A stretch of DNA of 64,000 nucleotides. It comes from Mesaphorura yosii (Eukaryota > Arthropoda > Collembola > Poduromorpha > Tullbergiidae). Position 1 is the first letter of the stretch. Each line of letters begins with the position of its first letter. This document shows positions 11,109 to 24,200 of the stretch, in pieces. The translations under genes and the position numbers were made by a program. A model generated the notes under the pieces. It did no database searches, was not told the DNA's origin, and saw nothing but the letters and a program-made list of their open reading frames with translations. The stretch lies in contig WIXG01000294.1 in assembly GCA_009869945.1 (NCBI GenBank), positions 35,729-99,728 on the forward strand, in the 5' to 3' direction.

Positions 11109-14100
11109 TTATATTTTACTAGTACCAGTTTTGCCACCACTTTTGACTGGAGATGGAGTCCAGTTTGACTTCATAGTCAACGAGTCAGCGAGTGATGCCA
11201 GAGTGGAATCTAAATCTCCTGTCATTATGGGTTTGTTGGGCTGTTGCATGTCGCCACCGAATCCGCCCGCAGCGCCAGCGTTTCCAGTCTTTGATTGGTT
11301 TGTCGGTGTTAGAATCGATCCAAAGAAATCAACTGCGAAGAAACACAAAAACATGCAGCGTTAAAACACACGAATGGCAGTCGGAGTTTTAAGCATTGGT
11401 TTCTTTTCAACTCCCGAGACTTTTAAAGTGCTAATTGCATACGGCAAGTGTCTACATGGGCTCGGTTTCTGGAGGCTCTGGACTCCGAAGCCGTGAATCT
11501 CAGCATCTTTGAAAGACAAGAGATTTGATCCCAAAACCAATATTAAAAGTCCTGAAAGTGCGACAGTTAGAAGCAAGTCTATTGCTACTCAACAACACAG
11601 ACAACAACAAAACACCAAACAAGACGGCAAGTGTCCAAGTAGTGCTCTCAAAATAGCTACCTGGCTGCTGCGGTTGCTTTGTGCCTGTTTGAGGTGTGGA
11701 TGGTGGCGGAGGCGGCGGCTCCGCTGCTGCTTGCACAGAGTACACAGAAATAACAGTATTTTGCAAAACTGTCTAAACTTGCCTTAACAATTCACTTACT
11801 ACTACCATATTTAAGTTAGAGTAGAGTGTTAGTGTCACGTGTAAACAAGGTTAAATGTTACGGGCATACAGAAAGACGTACATCCTTAGCAAATCGATTG
11901 TTAGTAAGCAACACAAGTTGTTGTAGTGCTGGAACTCGTTCGAAGACTGTTCAACTCGGTACCCACACGTACTGTACAATAGATACACAAACCGGACTAG
12001 TTCCAGCGCTAGTTTGTTAGTTTCCAGCAGAGACAAAAGGGAGAATGCAATAAAGTGCAAGACAAAAGAGTGTTACGGCTTGAAATTTCCTTCACCTTGA
12101 TCATTATTAGATCCAAACACATTATTGATATTATTATTATTTCCTCCTGCACCAAATGGCTGTTGAATCACTGGAGGCTGCTGAAAGAATGGGCCTCCTT
12201 GTTGTGGCATTCCCATCTGACCAGCTCCCATTCCCATCGGCATTGTGCCGTAGCCTCCGCCATAGTTGGGCTTCGGCTGCTGATACATAGGCCCAGGTCC
12301 GGCAGCAAACATGTCTGCGAATGGATTCGATGGCGCTGGTGGAAGTGCAGAGCCATTCGAGTCACCAAGTCCCAACTGAAGCAAATCGTCAAGCGCTGAA
12401 CCACCTTTAATAATAGCATGTTACATTTCACAACACTTTCATCAGCTTTCTTTGTCTTTCTATGAGAAGTGATAAATTACCTGATCCATTCTTTGCTGGT
12501 GGAGCAGAGAAGAGATCGAGAATTTGTTGAGACTGAGACGTGGCCTGAGGACCAGCTGCAGCCTTCGGTGGAGACGAGGCCAAGAATGGGTTCGTTGCAA
12601 CTGGATAAAAGATACCACCAGAATCGTATAATCGAAACTACTTCTAATGAGGAACTTCAGCAGGCTTCCACCTACCTTTCTGCTCCTTAAACTGATTAAG
12701 GGCAGCTTCCTCCTCTGCCAGAGCAACCTTTGAAATAACAGAGTTCATTCAAATTGTTATTATTGTTCGAATTGTTCAAATTTATTCGCGCGTGTATATA
12801 TCAAGAAGTACACGCATATTAATAACAACAGCTCTTGTCTCTCTTTCTTCTCTCTTGTCCTTAAAGCTAACTCTCACCTTTTCTCCTCTCGTAATTTCAC
12901 CTTACTGCTTACTCTTTACTTTACTCAGGTTAAGGTTAGAGGTTACTCTTGTTTAGTTTAAAGACTGCTAGTGCAAACAGTAGTTTAAAGAGTATGATAG
13001 AAATTGTCGGAATGGACCCGCTTTATAAGGTAAGGTAATATCAATTTTAGTGAATTCGTTACAGTGACTTTGAATTAAAGGAATGCAAATGTAATTTGCT
13101 TAATAGTGCCATGTAACAGCAAAGGTATTCACTTCATGGAGACTATATCCGGTAGCTTCAAGTGTAGCAACTGCAGTCATACGGTTCAGTTGAAGTCTTA
13201 CGAGAACAAGAACCAAGCTAGAAGTTCCATCAGGGCTCACTGCATCAAGTGTTACCCCAATGTACGTGAGGCATTATATGCGCATAAGTCCGAGGCAAGA
13301 AAGAAAGATCCTTCGAAGTATAACAACATGAGAAACAAGAGTAAGGCCAAACGAAATCTTGAAGTCGAAGAAGATACTAAAGCCGCGCCAAAGAAGTGCG
13401 AAAATTATTGCACGCAGTAAGAAATTATTACGAAATCATGAACTTTGAATCTATTAAGTCGCTACAATTTTACTTCTCTTTAATCTTAGCGCTCGTGCCA
13501 GACGTGTGAATTATAATTCGGAGACTGAGCTAGAAACGGCAGAATCATTTTGGACTGTAAGTATTTGCTGCATTGCTTATACTTAATTAACTAAATTCTA
13601 AGTAATTTATTATTATATTACTCTGTTGACAGTTACTGGGTGGCTGCCATAATGCTGTGAAGAAATCAGTAACGCGACCACAATAGGTTATGTTGAATAA
13701 GAAAATGGAAAATTCGAACGCGCATATTCTTCTATCAAGAAAAGATAGACATGATGCTTGTGTTCTGGCCGAACAAAATCATGAATTGATATATATAGTG
13801 AAGAAAATCTCAACACAATGAAACGACGGTTTTTTGGACTATTTCATTACACGGATGACAACATAAAACTCTTCGACTACAGTTCACTAAAAATGGATCT
13901 TCTGATATGGAGTCAGATTAATTGCTGTTTCTCTTATTCTATTCCAACTTTCCATTGTCGTTATTATGTTGTTATCATATAAGTCATGTTTCGGTATAAT
14001 CCTGCAAATAAACTTACCTGCTTCTGCTTTTCGTCGGATGCAATGAATGCAGTAGAAGTATTGCTGAATGTAGTTACGTCAACTGAGTTTTGTTTCGTGG

Positions 14101-17067
14101 TGGGAGTGTACTTTCTCCCCTCCAAACTTGCAAGATGTTGCTCTAACGCGTCAAGCAGTGAGCTCGGAGCCTTCGCTACAAGTGAACAAAATATTTTCCA
14201 GTTAGATTGCATGCAAAAATTTCCATCTGGATTTTGCATAAATCAGTAGTCACATACCCAAATCTGGAATGTCGCCTTTATCAATGCCTACAGCTTCCGC
14301 AACCTGAAAAGTCATAAAAAAGGCTGAGCAAAATGTAATGCATAATTAAAGGACTTGGTGAAATTACTTTTAGAAATTCTGCCACTTTGTCCATCCTGTA
14401 AATATAAAAAAATATATAAAAGTAATAGGGTTACATACATTAAAATAAAACCTTACCTTGTCAAGAATTTCTTGTAAAAGTCGAGCGCGTCTCTTGCGTT
14501 CTTCTTGTTCATTGAAAAGAATTTCTCAAGAAGATTGATCACTGCATCATTGTACGTTGCAAAAAGACGAATCAGATCACGGAACATTAGTGAAAACGCC
14601 ACGCGCATCAACGAGTTTCGGTGTATGTCGTCGGGAGAAGAATCAAACTCTAACAACGCATCCATTTGTGATTGCAGGACTGGAAATGTTTTCAGCAGAG
14701 GGTCAGTGCCCATCGTACGCAGAGTTCCATCTTCTTTCCTGAAATTCGAGTCAATTTTTACAAGTGAGTATTCAAGCATTGAAATCGTAACTTTCATCGA
14801 ACAGAACACAGAAGTTCATTTAATTACCCTCTCTTGACTTTACAGAAGTCAAATGCCATTAATCTGTATGACAGAGCCTTCTCATTCAAGTATTTCGAGT
14901 ATCGTCGAATAAATGGCGAGACCTCGTATCCTGCAAAAGTAAAGGGCATATTTGTTAGCTGGACTTCATGACATGGCGTTCATGAACTAAAAAGTCAAGA
15001 CAAATGTTGAAACCAACAAACTAAACTAAACTGCACGCAAAAAATATGCATGCAAGGCGAAATTTCTTGTGTCATCCAGTATTTTGTATCGTGTTGATCT
15101 TGCAGGCAAAAGCCATTCATGAGTCTAGTCATTGTTGGCTCGGCTAACAAGTGCGATATGACGAGTAACCGGTTTCAAGCATTGAAACTCAACTTAACGT
15201 GAGTAGCCACAGTCATTGTATTATGACTCTACTTGCTTTCAACCTTCAACCAAGGTCATGCGCAAAGATAACCCTGCTTTTGTTAAGAACAAATTAGTAG
15301 TCGCTAGTCACTAAGCCTCTGTGGAAATAATTTCTCTTGCACACGCGACGAATGGGTTAAGCTAGGCTATCATGGAAGATGTTCGCCATTCGCTTAAGAA
15401 ACATTCCTACTTCCGAAAGTGAGATCAATAAAGATGAGTAAATGAGTTTAAGGCGACGGTATGGACAAGTCCGCGCCCGGTAAGGACAGAAATGATGGAT
15501 GGCAAGAGTACACACAGAAATAGAAATAGATTCGTTATATAATTGCCAAGGTCGAGCATATGCGCGAGTGCGAGCATTGCAGAAGTGGGAAATTACACGT
15601 TTGACTGTAACTTACATCGCATGTCCCCGATTCCATTTAAACGATTAAAACTAATTTAGTTGTGTATTCAACACGATTTGAGTCCTCGAGGTTAGCACGC
15701 CCTAGTTCGAAGTGCCGAAGTCCGGAGAAGCCACGTCATTTTGCATTTCCACTATCTTTATGAACTGGCTTTTTAACATTGAGTGACGAAATGAAATATG
15801 GATACGGCATCGCATAAACGAGCTAAACATGCGAAAAATTTTGAGGTATTGCCAACATTGAAATTCATGAAACAATTCCTCACACCAAGCATCGAGCTTG
15901 GGGCATGAGCTTGCGATGATCATAAAACTATATGGCGATGGCGGGATGGTGTCAAAAGTCAATACAATAATCGCTCCAGTTCGCTGAAATAGGTAGAAAA
16001 TTTAAACACTCAAACAATTGCTCGCTCTTTGACGCCCATTAAGATATCCAATTTCCAGGCATGGCCATATGTTATTTCAACTTTTCGATAATGCTCAATG
16101 CTCCTTGTAGCTGACGCAAATTATTGAAACCAGATGAATTAAACCAAAGAACATGAATACGCATGCATTAACTCATTAATCATAACACTCAAGCGCTCTC
16201 TATGTAAAATAAAAATTGCCAACTCTACAGTTCACAGTTTACAACGCAAGCATTAAACCTCCGAGAAAATTGTGGAATTATTATTTACCCCTAGGTCCAG
16301 CAGCAGCCAAGGCTTGGGAGAAAGCACAAGATAAATGTAAATTAGTTATGACTTCATTTGGAAGGAAAATATTGCGCGGAACAGGAACTTATATTGAGAA
16401 CTTTAGTGAAATTGCATCAATGCGCGCCGATCCATCAAGACTTCACATTCTTCCATTTTCTATCATATTTTATGTACTTAAGATGTTCAGATTTCATTGA
16501 TGAGTTTCATAAAACTTAAATTGATGTAAAGTGGTCTTTACCTTGAGGATTAGCTTTGTCGAGGAACGATTGAAGTTGGAATGTGTTGTTACTAGACGCC
16601 AAATACTGAGTGAATCTCTGCAATAACCAAATTATGCATTAATTTTACATATTTCACATTTGACGCCATGTTAATTCGCATTCCATTCTCGTCACCTCAT
16701 TTCCGTAGCACATTAGATGGTGTGTCGTCACAAGAGCCTTAAACACGACAACCCAACTGACATTTTGTGATCTCTCGATCAGAAGATTGGCTAACTGGAG
16801 AATTGATACATTCGGCTCGTTGGTACAGTGCACCAGATCTATAAAATATCAAATGAGAAGGAATTTGAACTTGGATGTAGTACAAATTATCAGCATGCAA
16901 ATCACGATTCACGAATATGGTTGCTTACAGTCAAGATGTTTCTTCTTTGGTGGTATCATTTCTTCTGTCGTTGCTTTACAGACCGCCTTAGCCAGTCCTT
17001 GGCCTGCAAGTGAGTGCTTGGCAGCCAGGAGGCGGTCACCGATTGTCTGTCCACTAGACATCGCCAT
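11109..17067 (-). CDS. lap: AP180/PICALM clathrin assembly protein (lap), 13 coding exons
   Basis: Endocytic adaptor that binds PI(4,5)P2, clathrin and AP-2 and sorts synaptobrevin at coated pits. Exons in reading order: 17067-16929, 16838-16696, 16617-16542, 14930-14828, 14738-14457, 14395-14368 (28 bases), 14303-14258, 14175-14018, 12727-12676, 12600-12481, 12404-12096, 11729-11661 and 11332-11109. All phases agree; the product is about 582 residues. The ANTH domain fills the first ~290 residues: an N-terminal [10 protein letters not shown] helix, KKKHLDY (the lipid-binding lysine patch), [26 protein letters not shown] and [19 protein letters not shown]. The tail has ILDLF (clathrin/AP-2 type), two NPF motifs ([16 protein letters not shown]-domain ligands), a Gly/Met/Gln-rich stretch and the family-typical [14 protein letters not shown] near the C-terminus. 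Reading through the exon 11 donor (CAAG, GTGAAG) gives an alternative early stop at 12073. Introns 3 (1.6 kb) and 8 (1.3 kb) are large; the latter hosts a nested gene. Confidence 0.93.
12994..13686 (+). CDS. nested small CxxC-motif protein, unrecognised, 4 exons
   Basis: This gene lies wholly inside the 1.3-kb lap intron (12728-14017), on the opposite strand. Exons are 12994-13034, 13120-13416, 13490-13556 and 13633-13686; four exons with GT-AG borders chain in one open frame from ATG to TAG, giving about 152 residues. Intron sizes (85, 73 and 76 bases) are typical of the window. The protein starts [12 protein letters not shown] and then carries FKCSNCSH (residues ~25-32) and HCIKCYP ~25 residues later, so four cysteines spaced CxxC-x(n)-CxxC could bind one zinc. 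A basic middle part ([20 protein letters not shown]) and a short tail with a CHNAVKK segment follow. I do not recognise the family. The zinc-ribbon reading and a nucleic-acid role are inference. The consistency of four exons argues against chance, but expression is not shown, and exon 1 is short and the least certain part. Confidence 0.6.
16216..16500 (+). other. 95-residue open frame in lap intron 3, unrecognised
   Basis: An AT-rich plus-strand open frame inside the 1.6-kb lap intron, with protein-like stretches such as [17 protein letters not shown] and [17 protein letters not shown]. It opens with TTG, not ATG, so if it is coding it must be an exon or a fragment; a TCTACAG acceptor-like site lies at 16224-16230. 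I cannot name a family. It may be a retro-fragment or chance. Confidence 0.2.
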
Positions 17068-18923
17068 TTTGATGCGGATTGTTCAAGGTTTACTACAGTT
17101 TTACGTAAAATTTTGCGAGCTCGTCGTATTTGGGTGTGGATCGTGGAAAGAAGCAGCGGTAGTCAACAGCCGACAGGATGTTGAAGTGGCAAACTGGGTT
17201 CGATTCTCGCTCCACACGAGAATTCAATTGCAATCGCAGGCTGCGTACGTGATGTGATTTGCACACTTCTGGCCGCACACTGGAAACAACTGCGACGGTC
17301 TACTCCATGTCTGTCCCCTTAATGTGAATTGACCGACATAAAATTTCAAATAATTCAAATTATTGCACTTGAATGACTTGGCTGCAATCTTTTCTTCGCT
17401 GTTGCATTGCAAGAAGCTGACAAGACTGCAATAAATATTACATTACAGCCAGCGGAGAAGAATGGCACTCGTAAGAAATGAAATCACTTGACTAGAGTGG
17501 ACCAAGACCAAGTGCTTATACAAACTTACTGCATTGACAGAAGGTTATTCTGCTTCTTGTATAAAATAGGGCGAAGTTTCTGTATTAAAACCACCACACT
17601 GCTGCACACTGACTGACTACGTTGTTGTAGAATTGAATCGATTTCAGATAAACGCCCATCTGAGTCTGAGTCTGAGCAAAAGCGCAAGGCAACAACGGAC
17701 TGATGCCAGGCCAGGGAACAGGCAGGCGAGAACCAGCACCAGTGTTTAAATGTCAAGTGCATTCTATTGGCAAGCTTATACTCTGTGCTATCACAATGTT
17801 ATTCGCAATAATTCGCGTGTTTGCCGTTTGCGTGAGGAACAGCAAACATGGACCGGGGTCTCGGTCTCACACAAGATGCCGACAATTTGCACAAGGCCGG
17901 ACACGCGCCCCTGGCTACCCCATCGACATGCCATCCCATCCCCATCTTTCAATCTTACACGTCCCAAGTCCCAATCCCAATCCGGTATTCCCATTCTTAT
18001 ACTAAAGCGTGAAAACATCCCATCGCGGTTCGTTGCATTTCTTCAGTCATCTTTCACCGGCAGAACGTTTTGACTGCCACAGCCTCCAAGACGTGGAACA
18101 GCCTCATCGTTTGTCGTCGTTTTTCGCTGGTTAACTTCTATCAGCAATGTCATAAAATCCAAATTCTTAGGATTCTACCGGTCCATCGTCGATTTAGACC
18201 GCCTATTTACATTCGCATTTGGCAGACCTGGCGAACCTGCGAACGTCATTGGATGCACAGACGAAACAATTAGCCTTTGAGTAAAAATCAAGTGAGACAA
18301 GATGAAAAATAGAAACTTTCAAAATTCAACTTCGAACTACACCGCCCACTGCGAACTGCAAGCTGCAGTTGTCGAAATCACATTATTGCTCTAATTAATT
18401 AGGCATTGTATTGTTGGTTACGAATTCAAGTGATATTCGCGTATCCACTTGAGAGAATGTTGAACGCATGCTGGCTAGCATTTTGCTTGCATCAGGAATC
18501 CTGATTCAGGATGATGATGCTTAGAAAAGATGCATAATGCGCCTGTTGCTGTTCAGTTAGTAAAGATTCCTGCTTGCCACAAGTATCTGATGTGATCCGA
18601 GTGAAAGTAGTCGTACGAGCTAGCTGAGTCAGCAAGTGAGCGAATGAATTCAAATCTTCGAATGAGGATTCAGCAACGTGCCGATCGTGCCTATGTATAA
18701 TCGCATCTGCATAGCGTATTGCATTACACAATTCTCCACCCGCAATATTGTTGCACATTATTCTTCGGGAAGTTGCGTGGTTAGATTAGATTCTTATTTT
18801 GGTAGAATTAATTTAATAAGGTCATCAATTGTTGGAGTTCTTGATTTTGTGGAGCTGAGTATCTTCCAGTGATCCGTGATTAATTACTAAATTCACTGCA
18901 CTTGTACAAGATTGAAAGGCAGC
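17068..18923. other. divergent upstream region of lap and AK6
   Basis: No coding exon is supported in these 1.86 kb between the two ATGs. A tRNA-like segment (17134-17217) sits 67 bases upstream of the lap start. The rest shows short chance frames only. Confidence 0.5.
17134..17217 (+). other. tRNA-like segment, probably a degenerate tRNA or SINE remnant
   Basis: GTGTGGA at 17134-17140 pairs perfectly (7/7) with TCCACAC at 17211-17217, and a T-loop-like GGGTTCGATTCTCGC lies directly before the 3' half, at the right distance. The 84-base span would suit a tRNA with a long variable arm. The T stem pairs poorly and I cannot draw a proper D arm or anticodon arm, so a functional tRNA is unlikely. 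Confidence 0.25.
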
Positions 18924-19826
<903 letters not shown>

Positions 19827-20044
19827 GAGCCCGAGTCCACAACTGCCGTTACCTCAAAGTACACATAACTTTACTTGTTCTAGATAGAGCTGAACTAACC
19901 AATAACAGCCCCAACATGGTTAAGTTAAGGCTAAGGCACTAGTATTATTTCAGACCTGATCAACTGATTTTTCTATGCAAATTCCTGTTGATGTTGATGG
20001 TAAATAATTCGCGATTATTTATGTTAGCCTGAGGCAAGTGATCA

Positions 20045-20050
20045 AATAAA
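20045..20050 (+). terminator. candidate poly(A) signal of AK6
   Basis: AATAAA on the plus strand 219 bases after the AK6 stop. It lies about 70 bases from a minus-strand AATAAA that could serve the convergent CREB gene. Confidence 0.4.
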
Positions 20051-20118
20051 AACAGACTTGGAGTTTTCCATTCCAGAACCTAGAAGAAATGGTACACGAC
20101 GTGATTTGTAACTGTATT

Positions 20119-20124
20119 TTTATT
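20119..20124 (-). terminator. candidate poly(A) signal of CREB
   Basis: Minus-strand AATAAA about 1.1 kb past the CREB stop. The stretch 19827-21206 between AK6 and CREB has no coding exon that I can support and probably holds both 3' UTRs. Confidence 0.3.
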
Positions 20125-21206
20125 CTTTTCTGATAATTTCATCATTTCCGTCTAACATCAGCAACCGCCGTTATACAAAGTAAGTAAATCGGTTACGTCC
20201 CCGTCGAATTTGACTGATTTTGCTAAATTCCTGAGCCAATACCAGTGTTTAATACAATCCATTGTAAATTCATTGAAAATCGAGTGCGTGTGTAACACGT
20301 TACGTTACATAACACATAAACATTTGTATTCGTAGACAGATGTATACATAAAACTCCAGAGTTTATAACATGTTACATGTACACAAAGTTCCATTACATT
20401 ATAGACAATAGACACGCCTTACAAATTTGATTCAAGTCGATAGGATAGTCGATATCCAAGGCTCGCTCGCGACGGCCATGGCTTTTTAATATTCAAAAAT
20501 ATAGAGCGAACAACGTACAGCATCTTTTACAGTAGTTTTCATTGCTTTTGTGTAAGGGCAGGGAAACGTGTACGTACGTGGCTTCCGTAATTAGTTATAA
20601 ATATTTCTACATCACTTCAGACTAATGATAACAATGATACTAATCATATACTTCAGTTTCTACTTGTACGCACGGGAAACTACACTACGTTTCTCTACGG
20701 CACAATGCAATTTGATGATGCGACTGATCAATTCATCATAGTTCATAGTGAGTTCAAGAAGCAAGTAGCAATATAGAAAACGAACCTCGTACGGCAAAGT
20801 AACGAGTTTCAATACCTCATTTATGAATTGGTTCTTAACACATAAGGATAAGGATAAAGAACTTTCGTATGAGTATCAAACTCATTCAATTAAAGCCGGA
20901 GCGCCTGAGTTCAAGTCAAGTCCAAGTCTAGCGTATTGAATTATTAACTTATCGTAAATATTGGAACACAATTGTGCATTCATTCTTGCAATGATTTGGC
21001 TAATTTCAACGATAAACCTTTAACATGAATCAAGAAATTAACGTTGGGGCTTCACGAAGCCGAATTCATACTCCCTGGAAAGGTAAATAATGTCTACTTT
21101 GATTTGATATCCTAAAAGTTCGATTGGACGAGAAAAGCTTGTCTCGGATTTCGTAAAAATTGGCGTTTCTTCTCAAAATAAGAAAACAAATGCAAAAAAT
21201 TTAAAT

Positions 21207-24200
21207 CTATTCAGTTTTTTGCTGGCAATACAGCTCCTTCAATGATTTCAATTCGTCAATGAGGGCCTTGTTTTGATTCTCAAGCACCGCGACTCGATTC
21301 TCAAGGCATTTGATGTACTCCTTCTTCTTCCGCCGACACTCGCGTGCAGCTTCTCTGTTTTTAAGTAATCGGATTTCTCGCTTCCGCGTCTGCTCCTATT
21401 GTGACAATATAAAAAGCATTTTAATAACAATCACATGACAGTAAAAAGTGTGATGGGATCGAATTTCGAATGAACATGAAATCAGAAATCGAAGTGTCAT
21501 CCAAGAGAAGTTTTGAATGAGAACGTTTTTCCTGCACAGGTTCAAGTAATAACAAACATCAAATTCAAGGGCAGTTTTCTTTGAATTTCTTTGCTCAGAG
21601 GAATGAAAACAGGGGAGCAATGTTAGGGGCTCTAGGCAAAACAAAACCATCATGATGAGCGAAAAAGAAGCGTAGCTTAGAATATTTAAAAATCAAGATC
21701 TGTAGGCCGGCAAAGAAGGAAGGAGTCCATCTGGGATGAACCACCGCCCGTGGTGTCTTGTTACACTTTCACACACACTTATAACAATTTTAATTCAGAA
21801 CTAAATTTTTACTTCGAAAATGGAAACCGAATTTAAAATTCAAATTGCGCAGCTGTGAAACGTTAGCACTCGATGTTTGAGTGACAGTTTTTCGTCGATT
21901 AGAAAATAATACTTCAGTGAAGGGTGCTTGAGAGGGGCAACTCATAACCACATAGACTTTTATATTTGTAAAGAATTAGACTCAGAACCAACCTCGGGCG
22001 GGTGGTGGCCTCCTCCACCTGAAACTACAACGGATGGTGAGCTTGATGCTGAGGATGATACAGGACGAATTGTGTAAGCTTGTAATTCACCTCCAACTGC
22101 AAGAGATCAAAGGACCATTTAAATCTGAGGCCTCAATGTCAATTCTAGATGCACGGTGAAATTGTAATCAGTAATCTTTACCTGGGACGAAGAATTGTTG
22201 ACCATCGTGAGACTGAGCGTACTGTACAATTGTACCACCTAGTTTATAAAATATTCTCATCAACGCCCGCCGCAGACCTTGACACATTCGTGCTATATCC
22301 AAGCAGTGAAAGAAAATACTAACCGGCGGTTCCAGCATTCGTCATCGTGATGGTCTGGAGGGCAGTTGCAGAGTTCGTCGCATCCGCGCTTGTATTTACA
22401 CCTAAACCCAGCGTGCTAGCGTTTAAAACTTTAACAACTCCTGGAGGGTACTGACTTCCGCCAATGACAAGATTTCCGCTGTTGTGGTCCAGTGGATCTT
22501 GGCTTGATTCTGAAGTCCCAGGAGAGTCACCCTTATCTACACATCATAGGCGCAATCTTATCAATCCTGTCTCGTGCATATTCTTGTAGCATTGGAGAAA
22601 TGAGCTCACCTGCGATTTCCGATGCACCTAAATCGTTCAAGATCTTCCTGTAGGAGGGCCGCCTCGTGAGGATGTCCCTCCTTCGCCTATCGCGAATGCT
22701 TGGGTGCTCCACGCCGTCGTTTGATAATGATTCGTCACTATGATGAGGTTCCTGCAACACTTGCACGGTTTGTATCGCTCCGCCGGTGGTTTGTATTACG
22801 CTTGAATTTGGCTTTGACGAGACAAGAATTACGTTTCCTTTGGACAATTGTAAATGACCAGATGCACTCTGAATTACTGACGGAGTCTGAATCACCGTCT
22901 GGAAAAAAATTGGGAGTAAGAGTTAGTAGGCGCATTTTCACAAGTCGAAATCGCAAGCCATGTCAATGAAGCTCGGCGCTCGGGGCATGAAGGTGGAAGG
23001 TTTTTGTTTTCGCTCTTGGAATAAGCGAAAACAAATCCCCCTTTTCTTTTTCTAAGCAGTTCGCAAGTCAAATCCGTTATTTTGTTTATTCGTTAATTAC
23101 GAACTTGTGCGAACTGCTCGTAACTTAAACATGACGGATTTCTTTGAAAAGGAAACAGAAAAAAAGTTTACACTGGAGAAAAAGAATGTTAATTGGAAAC
23201 ATGATACTCAAACAAGCAGAAAGGGAGGTGGTGCCCTATAAATTAACAATGGAACAGGAAATATACTACGATAACTACGACTTCGCGTGCGGAGGAGGTG
23301 GTGGTGGAGGATCGGAGAAGGTTTCAAGACGAAAAGAAGATCGTAAACAAAGTAAAATAAAAAACTGACCAGCAGGAACAGAACAGCAGCAAAACCAAAA
23401 GGTGAATATCAGCAGGACTGAGAATTCTTACATTACGTATTACGAGTACAGATGCAACAATGTAATCAAATTAATGAGAGAAAATGCACGTAAAAATAAA
23501 AATAACACAAGCAAATTCCGAACTGAACTGATAGCACCATTCAAAGTATAACCATTGAAGTATTCATTGAAGTAAGGAAACACGATGATGAGACTTGACG
23601 AGTTGCAGTACGACTAAAGTTAACTTGACTTAAAGAAAGATTATGTTTACGAAAATAAATAGTCTTGCGTCATCAACCGACTTCTTACGTTAACGTTGCA
23701 CGATTAAGCAGCCGCAGTATACTTGTTGGTATTGATTGTAAACCATCTAACAATCAGAAATGTTATGTGAGAATATGACGAATGACGATAGCGATCACGC
23801 TTTGTGTGACGTGTGGCTGAAAGATCAGCAGTTTATATTTGTATCGCCTTAATCTATTATTGGCGGCCGTTGGTCGTTTGTTGACGTAATCAAATGTTCA
23901 TTCAATGGGACCGGATACTTTCCGCCCTCACTGCCTGCGCCTTGTATTGATTGTATGGAATTAATGGAGCATGAGTTTTGGAAACCACGTACAGTACAAC
24001 AAAACACTTGTGCATGTGCACGTTATTTGTTTTGAATTGCGATCTTGGCATGGCTTTGTCTGTCTGGCGACTGTGATTACACGCGCACTCGGCAAAACTC
24101 TGTAAAACTGCTGTTTTTCAAGTCCCAGTGACGCAAAACTCTGTTTACATTTACATGAAGCCTAGCCGATGAAGTTGCAAGTTTGTCAAAGGCTAATTGA

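Noticed and set aside
15702-15962. 86-residue minus-strand frame in lap intron 3
   Set aside because: No splice sites connect it in phase to lap and the composition is not protein-like.
23292-23312. GGAGGTGGTGG-type run inside a plus-strand frame in CREB intron 1
   Set aside because: A short purine-rich simple repeat; the surrounding frame has no start context or splice support.
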